Part shown: in pieces, positions 26,304 through 33,691 of the stretch | How the letters are laid out: the number at the start of each line of letters is the position of its first letter | Position numbering within the stretch: position 1 is the stretch's first letter | Assembly: GCA_944384125.1 (NCBI GenBank) | Contig: CALWSF010000006.1 | Location: 1 to 64,000, forward strand | Source of the DNA: an uncultured Lachnospiraceae bacterium | GTDB taxonomy: Bacteria; Bacillota; Clostridia; Lachnospirales; Lachnospiraceae | Direction: 5' to 3' | Length of the DNA stretch: 64,000 nucleotides | Program-made: the position numbers and the translations under genes | Notes under the pieces: generated by a model | Databases searched by the model: none | What the model was told of the DNA's origin: nothing | The model's input: only the letters and a program-made list of their open reading frames with translations

Positions 26304-27359
26304 TTACCGGTGCAGCGCATCCTCAGAACAGCGAACTGCCACTTTCATTACGCCATCGTCTTTATTCTCAAACAGTCTGTATGCCCCGCCAATCTGAGTA
26401 AGGCTGCAGCGATGCGTTATCAGAGGCGTCGTGTCAATCCGTCCCCCGGCTATCAGATCCATTATCTCCTGACAGTCGCATCCATCCACACCGCCTGTTT
26501 TGAATGTCAGATTTTTTCCGTACATATCCGGAAGCGGAAGAATCTGCGGCTCCTCATAAAGTGCCACTATCACGACGGTCGCGTTTGGTCTGGCGCATTC
26601 CCAGGCCATACGGAATGTCTCCCCTGTTCCTCCTGCCTCTATTACAACATCAGCTCCTCCGTGACTGCAGACTCTTCCAATCAGTTCAGGCAGCTTTCCT
26701 GGCAGCACTGCTATTACCTGAGGATAATTTTTCTTCACAAAAGCCAGGCGTTCTTCATCTCTGTCACACACAATCACTTGCCCGGGCTCCTTCAGAAGGG
26801 CGCACAAAAGCGTACAGATTCCGGTCGGCCCCGCCCCGATAATCAGGACCGTATCTCCCTTCTGAATCTCTGAAATACGCGCAGCCCAGAAGCCTGTGGC
26901 CAGAATATCTCCCACAAACAGCGCCTGCTCATCTGTCACAGAATCCGGAATCCGCGTAAGACCACAGTCGGCATGAGGAACCCTGACATACTCTGCCTGT
27001 CCGCCGTCAATGCGGCAGCCAAGCGCCCAGCCTCCGTCCGGATCCGTACAGTTATTCACATACCCCTTTCTGCAGAAGAAGCATTCTTTGCAGAATGTCT
27101 CAACATTCACAGCTACCCGGTCTCCCGGCCTGACCGTTTTTACAGAACTTCCGGCCGCCTCCACAATTCCCACCATCTCGTGGCCCACTGTGATCCCTGG
27201 TACTGCTCTGGGAACCGCCCCGTTTTTAATATGCAGATCGCTTGTACATATGCTGGACAGCGTGACCCGTACAATCGCATCCTTTGCATCCTTAATCTCC
27301 GGAACCGGCTTTTCGCGCAGCTCAAAACATCCTTTTTCCACATACGTATATGCAAGCAT
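26304..27359 (-). CDS. Zinc-dependent medium-chain alcohol dehydrogenase
   Basis: A 351-residue MDR dehydrogenase. The catalytic zinc ligands are in SICTSDLH and GHEMVGIVEAAGSS; the structural zinc is bound by four cysteines in CKECFFCRKGYVNNC. The NAD(P) site is VLIIGAGPTGICTLLCALL, with the acidic end of strand 2 in VIVCDRDEERL favouring NAD. GGVDGCDCQEIMDLI and the end resemble sorbitol/threonine or secondary alcohol dehydrogenases of Clostridia; the substrate is not certain. The start at 27359 follows GGAGGG by about 8 bases; an in-frame start at 27380 lacks one. Confidence 0.88.
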   Translation of the reverse strand: MLAYTYVEKGCFELREKPVPEIKDAKDAIVRVTLSSICTSDLHIKNGAVPRAVPGITVGHEMVGIVEAAGSSVKTVRPGDRVAVNVETFCKECFFCRKGYVNNCTDPDGGWALGCRIDGGQAEYVRVPHADCGLTRIPDSVTDEQALFVGDILATGFWAARISEIQKGDTVLIIGAGPTGICTLLCALLKEPGQVIVCDRDEERLAFVKKNYPQVIAVLPGKLPELIGRVCSHGGADVVIEAGGTGETFRMAWECARPNATVVIVALYEEPQILPLPDMYGKNLTFKTGGVDGCDCQEIMDLIAGGRIDTTPLITHRCSLTQIGGAYRLFENKDDGVMKVAVRCSEDALHR

Positions 27360-27556
27360 ATTCCATCCCTCCCCGATCATTCCATGCTTCAGACGTCATA
27401 TATATCCATCCTGCTTTCCATTTCCCTTAAGCATATCACAGATTGCAGATTACAGGCAATATTCAGCCTGAAGATTGCCTCTGCCGAATAATTTGCCCGC
27501 AGAATGGATACATTAACTATAAAACTGACCATTTCAAATTAAGGGGAAATGCAGAT

Positions 27557-27991
27557 ATGGCTGAACCGGATACCATCCGGCTGCTGCGTGAATGTGACGC
27601 AGGAGTAAAAATGGGAACAGAAGCTATGAATGAAGTGCTGGAAGACATACGGAACCCACGGTTCAGAGAATGCCTTACTGAGTGCAGAGACAGACATGAG
27701 GAGCTCGGAAAAGAGATTCGGGAACTCCTTAGCGAATACGGAGATGACGGAAAAGACCCTAATTTCATCGCCCAGGGCATGTCATGGCTGAAAACCAATG
27801 TCATGCTGGCAATAAAAGATTCTGATCAGACTATCGCTGACCTTCTGACAGACGGCTGCGGCATGGGGGTAAAGTCTCTCAGCCGATACCTGAACCAGTA
27901 CGGTGCAGCAGCAATGAAAGCCAGAAATATTGCCGGGAAACTTATCAGACTCGAAGAAAAACTTGCCGCAGACATTCGTCCTTATCTGTAA
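27557..27991 (+). CDS. Predicted four-helix-bundle protein (DUF2383/ferritin-like)
   Basis: A 144-residue all-helical soluble protein. Helix one begins EPDTIRLLRECDAGVKMGTE; the second carries FRECLTECRDRHEELGKEIR; the third DPNFIAQGMSWLKTNVMLAI; the last the repeated LSRYLNQYGAAA. Lengths and spacing match PA2169/DUF2383-type four-helix bundles, which may bind metal, but the family call rests on overall pattern. The ATG follows AAGGGGA by 9 bases. It is transcribed away from the alcohol dehydrogenase and toward tspO. Confidence 0.65.
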   Translation: MAEPDTIRLLRECDAGVKMGTEAMNEVLEDIRNPRFRECLTECRDRHEELGKEIRELLSEYGDDGKDPNFIAQGMSWLKTNVMLAIKDSDQTIADLLTDGCGMGVKSLSRYLNQYGAAAMKARNIAGKLIRLEEKLAADIRPYL

Positions 27992-28025
27992 AATTCTGAA
28001 GATTCATTCTGCCGCAGCCGTGCAG

Positions 28026-28511
28026 TCAGGCTGCCGGCAGACGATTCAGATACCAGACAGCAAGATTCAGATATCCGGCAAAGGCCACCCACGCCACATA
28101 TGGAATCATCAGCCGTCCGGCAGCAGGACAAATACTGAAAAACAAAAAAGCGGCAAGCAAAATCAGAAATTCCAGAAACAAAAGCCAGAAAAAGGCAAAC
28201 AGATACCACCCGAGATTAAAAAACAAAACGGGCCATAAAAAATTAAATCCCAGCTGAAGTGCATACACTGCAAGCGCCATGCGGACAATCTTATCCGGTT
28301 CTCCGGACACCAGAACAAGATATGATGCAATTCCCATGAGAATATATAAAACGGTCCAGACCACAGGGAACAGCCATGCAGGCGGCGTCAGCGGCGGTTT
28401 ATTAAGCATACTGAACTGTTCTGTCCCACCCCGGGTCAGAAAAGCGGACAGCCCTCCCACAAGCAGAGGGACAGCCAGACACACAATAAACGTTCTGCAT
28501 CGTTTTGCCAT
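28026..28511 (-). CDS. tspO: TspO/MBR family membrane protein
   Basis: A 161-residue protein with five transmembrane helices, a tryptophan-rich translocator-protein homologue that binds porphyrins and related ligands. The hallmark loop after helix 1 reads NKPPLTPPAWLFPVVWTVLY, followed by MGIASYLV; later helices contain LGFNFLWPVLFFNLGWYLFA and YVAWVAFAGYLNLAVWYLN, all matching the family. The start at 28511 follows AGGTG by 8 bases. In bacteria its role is in tetrapyrrole or stress signalling; nothing nearby narrows this. Confidence 0.93.
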   Translation of the reverse strand: MAKRCRTFIVCLAVPLLVGGLSAFLTRGGTEQFSMLNKPPLTPPAWLFPVVWTVLYILMGIASYLVLVSGEPDKIVRMALAVYALQLGFNFLWPVLFFNLGWYLFAFFWLLFLEFLILLAAFLFFSICPAAGRLMIPYVAWVAFAGYLNLAVWYLNRLPAA

Positions 28512-28620
28512 TACAAACACCTCCGCTGTCATTATATGCCTCAGGACTCTCCGCTATTCATTGCCGGAAAGCAGCAGAGACTCCACGGACACATCCCCCT
28601 CTTTCCTGCCGTTTCAGTGT

Positions 28621-29970
28621 TCAGAAGCCCTTTTCTTTTAATTCACGGACAATATCCACATAAAATTCTCTCACATCAAAACCTCTGATATTCTGACGGT
28701 TCAGATCAATCATATCTCCATGGGAAATACCTCTGTACCCCGGTGTAAAAGCCATTATAAAACGGCTCCCCCATTTCATGGATTCAACGCTGACAAGTCC
28801 GTCGTTCTCCTTTTCAAAAAAGCGAACCAGTATATACGCCAGATTCAGCGGAAAGGGAGCACTTCTCCACCCTTTCATTTTTGATCCCACACTCTGATAA
28901 AAAACTCCCGGAGCATCCGGTGTCATAAGATTAAAATCCCGGCACCGCCTGGATGTGAGGTCAGATACAGCTGCGTAAAAATCCGGATTTGTATCTCCCA
29001 GCTTCCTGAGAGCACCATTGTACCGTGCTGAAATCCATCTGCTGATGCACCGGGGCACTCTCTCCAGAAGCCAGTCCACAAAGGCACATCCCTGATGAGG
29101 CGTATTGACGGTGGTAAGAGACGCAACAAATGGGGCAAGGCCCTGCCGGCTGACGGCGCAGCGGCTTTCCAGTCCGCCCTTGGAATGAGCAATGATATTT
29201 ACCTTTTCACAGCCGGTTTCAGCAATAATTTTCATAATATTTTCTTTCAGCTCCAAAGCTGCATCTTCTGTTGCGGCAGCCGACTGCTGACTTCCGTAAA
29301 AGATTTCGGCACCGTTGCGCATAAGCTCCCCCGGTATTCTTCCCCAGTAATTGAACACTTTTCTGTCACGGAAGAATACTCCGTGAACCAGCACTACCGG
29401 ATACCGTGTCCTGCAGATCTCGCTGCACTTACGTATGTTATTCAGCTTTTGCTTCTCTGTCTCAAAAGCATACTCTTCCCGGACAATCCCGCATATTTTC
29501 TTCAGAAATATCAGGTTAAATATGGGGACCCACCAGAAAATCAGAAAGATAACACGCCATTTTATTCCCATCTGAACAGATGATGCGTATATCCGGATAA
29601 ATCCGTTCATTGCCATCAGCCACGTCACAAAAAGACAAAACAGCACATGAAAAAGAATCCCTCCCGGGGACGGAACCGGCTTGCCGGCCGGAAACAGCAG
29701 TGTCAGATAAATAATCTCCAGAATCACATTCAGAGTAAAGGAAATAATGCTGACTTCTATCAGAATTTCCCCTCCCAGCATGATTCCCAGTCTGGAAAAA
29801 TTATGTTTTCTCCAGTTCGGCACAATATTAAATGCCGCAAAACAGAGAAGGAGCCACAATGCGGCCGGAATTACTATTTTCCAGCCTAATCCGAATACAA
29901 AATTCATCACATCAAGATTTGTCAGAAACAGTACGGCAAGAACCCCGAAAAGCTTTCCGGCGCACATCAT
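28621..29970 (-). CDS. Membrane-anchored alpha/beta hydrolase (lipase-like)
   Basis: A 449-residue protein with five or so predicted transmembrane helices in its first 165 residues and a cytosolic or external hydrolase domain after that. The hydrolase part has YPVVLVHGVFFRD (oxyanion-hole region), the nucleophile elbow KVNIIAHSKGGLESRCAVSR with AHSKGG, TTVNTPHQGCAF, an acid candidate in FEKENDGLVSVES, and a histidine in RGISHGDMIDLN. The pattern is that of Staphylococcus/Bacillus-type triacylglycerol lipases. The combination with a polytopic N-terminal domain is less usual; it may act on membrane lipids. It lies next to the MarR/cytidylate-kinase scar. Confidence 0.8.
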   Translation of the reverse strand: MMCAGKLFGVLAVLFLTNLDVMNFVFGLGWKIVIPAALWLLLCFAAFNIVPNWRKHNFSRLGIMLGGEILIEVSIISFTLNVILEIIYLTLLFPAGKPVPSPGGILFHVLFCLFVTWLMAMNGFIRIYASSVQMGIKWRVIFLIFWWVPIFNLIFLKKICGIVREEYAFETEKQKLNNIRKCSEICRTRYPVVLVHGVFFRDRKVFNYWGRIPGELMRNGAEIFYGSQQSAAATEDAALELKENIMKIIAETGCEKVNIIAHSKGGLESRCAVSRQGLAPFVASLTTVNTPHQGCAFVDWLLERVPRCISRWISARYNGALRKLGDTNPDFYAAVSDLTSRRCRDFNLMTPDAPGVFYQSVGSKMKGWRSAPFPLNLAYILVRFFEKENDGLVSVESMKWGSRFIMAFTPGYRGISHGDMIDLNRQNIRGFDVREFYVDIVRELKEKGF

Positions 29971-29983
29971 GAAATTCCCCCTC

Positions 29984-30205
29984 TCAAAGCGGCTGTTTTA
30001 TTGCTTCCGCAACAGTTTTAAGAATAAATTCCTTTCCCATCCGCGTATCCATGCACAGATCATAATGATCTGAATGTCCCCATATCTGGCGCGTGTAATG
30101 TCTGTAATTATCCGCTCTGCGTTTATCCGTCTTCTCTATCTCCGTTCTGGCTTTCGCCTTGTCAATTCCCTCCATCCGGGAAACACGTTCAATGCGGCTG
30201 GCCAA
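29984..30205 (-). pseudogene. C-terminal remnant of a cytidylate kinase-like protein
   Basis: Only the last third (73 residues) of a cytidylate-kinase-like family protein remains: RIERVSRMEGIDKAKARTEI, then EKTDKRRADNYRHYTRQIWG, and the ending SYDLC-like stretch DHYDLCMDTRMGKEFILKTV. The nucleotide-binding P-loop and core are absent. Immediately upstream, in a different frame, is the start of a MarR gene. This indicates a deletion whose breakpoint is near 30192-30205. Probably not functional, although translation from the MarR leader could occur. Confidence 0.75.
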
Positions 30206-30296
30206 TCGTGAGTCCGCTGTCTCTCAGCTCAGTCAGCAGCCCTCTGTGAAATTTTACCTGGTTTGCCATAAGAAGGTAATGAAATGAATATTCCAT
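30189..30296 (-). pseudogene. N-terminal remnant of a MarR family regulator
   Basis: Thirty-five codons read MEYSFHYLLMANQVKFHRGL, then LTELRDSGLTIGQPH and a stop. This matches the beginning of Lachnospiraceae MarR repressors up to the start of the winged-helix core (normally GQPKVLDYL). The ATG at 30296 has GGGGGA shortly upstream. The rest of the gene is gone, replaced by the cytidylate-kinase-like tail. Its operator-like palindromes remain at 30321-30350. Confidence 0.75.
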
Positions 30297-30320
30297 ACAC
30301 ATCCCCCGTTTCATCATTTT

Positions 30321-30350
30321 ATTAGAATTCTAATAATTAGAATTCTAATT
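30321..30350. promoter_or_regulatory. Two adjacent TTAGAATTCTAA palindromes, MarR-type operator
   Basis: Perfect palindromes ATTAGAATTCTAAT (30321-30334) and AATTAGAATTCTAATT (30335-30350) stand head to tail with centres 15 bp apart, 25-54 bases upstream of the MarR remnant. Such AT-rich palindromes are typical sites of MarR repressors acting on their own promoter. Confidence 0.7.
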
Positions 30351-30423
30351 TTAAAAGCATAGCATACTGCCCTGATTTTGTAAAGCCGGATTCCTGCCCT
30401 TTCCCGATATATACGAATACTAT

Positions 30424-30517
30424 AAAAGCATCTGCTCCCGGTATTATGCCCTGAAGACGCACAGTATTTTTCTGACTGTCCGTCTGAAAGGCATAATATC
30501 GCCTGACAGATGCTTTT
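30424..30517. terminator. Long multi-part hairpin downstream of the secretion operon
   Basis: Nested arms pair over 94 bases: AAAAGCATCTG with CAGATGCTTTT, GGTATTATGCC with GGCATAATATC, and AGACG-ACAGT with ACTGT-CGTCT, separated by small internal loops. T-rich tracts lie at both ends. It lies about 80 bases beyond the stop of the kinase-like gene and can end that operon. Its length also fits a small non-autonomous repeat. The stretch 30297-30594 contains this and the MarR-type operator, no gene. Confidence 0.6.
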
Positions 30518-30594
30518 TTCTAAATCACTTTTATTTTGTGATAAATAAATGCTTTACCGGAACAGGATGCAAATTTACCCGATCCTGTTATTTA

Positions 30595-32883
30595 TTATTT
30601 CCCCATTGCTTTTGAAACAGCCTGAGAAGCCGTTTTCTCTGATGTACAGCTTCTTGGTTCCTTTTCTGTTCCCGATCTGACAGCAGCGGAAGCTTTTATC
30701 TCCTCCGACATCTCTTCAAAGCTGGTTTTTTCACGCAGTGATTGAGTCTCCTTCGGAACTTCTTTAGCTTTTTCCTCTGACTTTTCCGATTTCTCCGCTT
30801 CCGCCGCTTTCTTTTCCTGTGCCTTTGCTTCTTTTTCGGGGTCCGCCGCTTTCTTTTCAGCCTGCTCTCTCAGGTCGTTCTGCTTTGCTCTCAGGGAATC
30901 CTCCACCCTCAGCAATTTGCAGCCCGACATGCTCACATATTCTTTTTCCTCAACAAATATCCGGAAATTTTTCACAAAAGCGTCCCTGTCCGGAGCCCCT
31001 TCTGCCCACAGACGATGCTCCGTCTGCGAGGGCACAATCCGGCCCTTTGCGTCTCTCTGGAATTTCCAGTCCTTTTCGTCATCCCTCAGAACAACTATAT
31101 GATCTTCTTTGTTTTTCGTCGGATCCAGAAGTTCTTTTACTTTCTTTGTCCTTTCCCACAAAGCCTGAATATCCGTTTCCGGAAGGCAGTCTCCCACTGC
31201 ATAGCGCAGATCGTCCTCTGTCAGATTTCTGACTTTGTCCGCCAGTGTCTCATCCACAAACAGCGAATTCCCGTCTCCTGCACCGTTTACGTGGGAATGC
31301 GGTCTGAAATTATCAAGAACATACCTTTCCCGGGAATAGGCCCGGCTCGCAAATGCCACATCATTGTCTATTCCCTTTACGCCGGTAACCTCAAGCTTTC
31401 CGTCTCCATTTTTGCTATATTCCAGAAAGAAATTTCCAAAATGGCGATCCGCCTGACCGCAGATTGTATCAAGAAGCAGAAGCCTTTCCGTTTTTTTCCA
31501 TGCTTCCGGAGTCACTTCAATCCTTGACGCATCCATCAGTTCCTGTTCCTGTTCTTCCGTCAGGCTTCCTATCTGTATTCCTTCCGCCTGATCCATAAAA
31601 CAGCCATGCCTCTTTTTTCCTCCCGCATTGAAAGTGACAATTCTGGAACGGGCCAGAACATCCCCTATTCCCAGAAGTTCCGCCACCCGGCTCATAGCCA
31701 CATTTCTCTTTTCTATAAACCCGTGTTCAAATACTTTCTGTCCTTCCTCTCCCATAGCATACTGGTAGGAACTCATCATGCCATAATCCGTCTGCCATGC
31801 GCGGAAAACCTTCTTTTCTGTTAATTCTTTATATACTTCTCCCAGATCCGCACTGATACCCATTTTCTGCTGCAAATCCGGACTGTTCTGCAGCCTTTCA
31901 AATGAACTCTCCAATCCGTTTAAGTCATTAAGATCAATATAAATATTGCAGCGTATCCAGTCCAGTACGGCTGTGGCCTGACGGCTCAGGTCAACCCGAT
32001 GCATCAGTTCTCCGACACGATTGACCTGATTTTCATAATTCCCGCCTTTGAAGGGTGTAAGAAATCCCCTCGTATTTCCCAGCTGTACCCCGCTGTATCG
32101 ATCTGAAAGACCGGCGCCCTGTGTCTTTGTTCTGTCCAGATTTACCTGTACTTCAGGAGTCCTGTATTTATCCGTGTCGCTGATTTTTGCCCCTGTGCTT
32201 TCCAGCTCCCGGACCAGTCTGAGATCGCGCAGATTGTCAAGCGGACTGTCCAGGGTCTGTCTGTAAAGCCTCCGTGCGTAATTCTCAAGCGCAAAATTCC
32301 AGGTTTTTCTTCCCTCCTCCATAAGCTCCCGGCACGTTCTCCGGTAATCATCCAGTTTTTTTATTTCAGCTTTAACATTCGTCTCATTGATTACCGCATC
32401 TGAGTTGAGTCTGTATTCTGTGACAGGGCGAAAATCAATCCCCGGAACAGAACTCTGCATTTTTTTCAGCTCCTCGGGAATCCGGGCCGACGAAACAGAA
32501 CGGTACTCTATCATTTTTTTCTGGTATTGATCATAATAAGTCTCCTGCTTGCCTGCATATTTTTCAAGACTTACCCTGTTAAAAACGGCAGCCTGAATAT
32601 CCTTTTCAGACAGCTCTCTGATCTGCTCATACAGAACTGCAGCTGCCTGGATGCGCTGCGCCTCTTTTCCGTTTTTTTCATATTTTTCATGGTATGCCTC
32701 ACACGCTTCCAAAAACGCTTTCCTGGCCACCTCTATTTCTTCCAGAGGACGCCCCTTCTCCACACGGCTGGACAGCTCTCTGAAATTCATGTCCATTATT
32801 TTCCATTCTTCCGGTGTTCGTGTAAATAATCCTCTTCCTCTTTTTTTAAAGTTCTCGATAGCTTTCGCAAATTTCCCCATCAT
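30595..32883 (-). CDS. Putative kinase-like effector with PI3K/HipA-type catalytic loop
   Basis: A 762-residue soluble protein, last gene of the secretion array. Residues about 1-250 are charged and helical. A later core has GVQLGNTRGFLTPFKGGNYE (residues 265-284), a helix ending NVAMSRVAELLGIGDVLARS, and a hinge-like CFMDQAEG. These precede the catalytic loop LLLLDTICGQADRHFGNFFL, with Asp479, His481 and Asn484, and the metal-binding GIDND with Asp506 and Asp508. DRHxxN followed by xDxD is the signature of PI3/PI4-kinase-like, actin-fragmin and HipA kinases. The last 100 residues are Lys/Glu/Ala-rich and charged. The start at 32883 follows AAAGGAG. Export by the adjacent secretion machine is inference. 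Confidence 0.6.
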   Translation of the reverse strand: MMGKFAKAIENFKKRGRGLFTRTPEEWKIMDMNFRELSSRVEKGRPLEEIEVARKAFLEACEAYHEKYEKNGKEAQRIQAAAVLYEQIRELSEKDIQAAVFNRVSLEKYAGKQETYYDQYQKKMIEYRSVSSARIPEELKKMQSSVPGIDFRPVTEYRLNSDAVINETNVKAEIKKLDDYRRTCRELMEEGRKTWNFALENYARRLYRQTLDSPLDNLRDLRLVRELESTGAKISDTDKYRTPEVQVNLDRTKTQGAGLSDRYSGVQLGNTRGFLTPFKGGNYENQVNRVGELMHRVDLSRQATAVLDWIRCNIYIDLNDLNGLESSFERLQNSPDLQQKMGISADLGEVYKELTEKKVFRAWQTDYGMMSSYQYAMGEEGQKVFEHGFIEKRNVAMSRVAELLGIGDVLARSRIVTFNAGGKKRHGCFMDQAEGIQIGSLTEEQEQELMDASRIEVTPEAWKKTERLLLLDTICGQADRHFGNFFLEYSKNGDGKLEVTGVKGIDNDVAFASRAYSRERYVLDNFRPHSHVNGAGDGNSLFVDETLADKVRNLTEDDLRYAVGDCLPETDIQALWERTKKVKELLDPTKNKEDHIVVLRDDEKDWKFQRDAKGRIVPSQTEHRLWAEGAPDRDAFVKNFRIFVEEKEYVSMSGCKLLRVEDSLRAKQNDLREQAEKKAADPEKEAKAQEKKAAEAEKSEKSEEKAKEVPKETQSLREKTSFEEMSEEIKASAAVRSGTEKEPRSCTSEKTASQAVSKAMGK

Positions 32884-32932
32884 TATAAAACTCCTTTCAG
32901 ACACTTTACATTGACCGCATTTTTTCTATTTT

Positions 32933-33691
32933 TTACGGCACCATCCAGAAATGTCCCATTCCCTCAGAAGCGCCGTACAAAATCTGCATATCTCCCGTTC
33001 GCGTCCACACTGTACGATTAAGTCCCCATATATTTCCCCCGTTCCATCCGTCTCGGACTGCCCATATGGCCAGCTCCGGAGATGAGCTTATCTGGTATAG
33101 AAACGCCTGGAACACCTGATAGCTGTATGTAGAAGCACTTGTCAAATCTGTGGATCCGCTCTCCAGTTTTACTGCCAGATCCAGTCTCCATCCTCCATAA
33201 ACACTGTCCGGATACAGCCCCATAAGAATATTGCCCTCACTGTCTTTGTATTCCAGCCCGCTTTCCTTTATACTCAGACTTCTCTGTCCTCCGAATGCTT
33301 TTCTGATACAGACCGCCATTTCCTCAAGTCCGCTCTGTCCGGGCCAGATTACCGTTTCGCCCAACCTTGTCAGAAAACGATCGGGCGCCTGAAAATCAAT
33401 CCCCAGAAACTTTGCAGAACGCCTGTACCATGCCCCCGTCATATCCACATAATAACCGTCAGGTGTCATGGAATTCATAAGGATCACTCCGTTTTCTCCG
33501 CCGTAGTACCATTTTCCTCCGTCCTCAAACCAGCCGGTCACAGGAATTCCCGAATCTCCCTGAAATACATATCCCCCCTCAGGAAGTGCCTGCCACATAC
33601 CCGCTTCTGCCGGAAAATATACGCTCCCGGCCAGCAAAAGTCCCAACAGGAATGCTCTTCCTCTTTTAATTCCCCTTCTGCATACCGTCAT
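32933..33691 (-). CDS. Exported protein with cell wall-binding repeat
   Basis: A 252-residue protein with a signal peptide (RGRAFLLGLLLAGSVYFPAEAG). One or two choline/cell wall-binding-type repeats follow, GWFEDGGKWYYGGENGVILM and DGYYVDMTGAW, as in streptococcal and clostridial surface proteins. The rest (residues about 75-252) contains no family I recognise; it includes SVYGGWRLDLAVKLES and ends GASEGMGHFWMVP. The start at 33691 lies inside the end of the upstream lipoprotein gene (26 bases overlap) and follows GGAGG. It probably sits at the peptidoglycan as part of the secretion apparatus. Confidence 0.65.
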   Translation of the reverse strand: MTVCRRGIKRGRAFLLGLLLAGSVYFPAEAGMWQALPEGGYVFQGDSGIPVTGWFEDGGKWYYGGENGVILMNSMTPDGYYVDMTGAWYRRSAKFLGIDFQAPDRFLTRLGETVIWPGQSGLEEMAVCIRKAFGGQRSLSIKESGLEYKDSEGNILMGLYPDSVYGGWRLDLAVKLESGSTDLTSASTYSYQVFQAFLYQISSSPELAIWAVRDGWNGGNIWGLNRTVWTRTGDMQILYGASEGMGHFWMVP

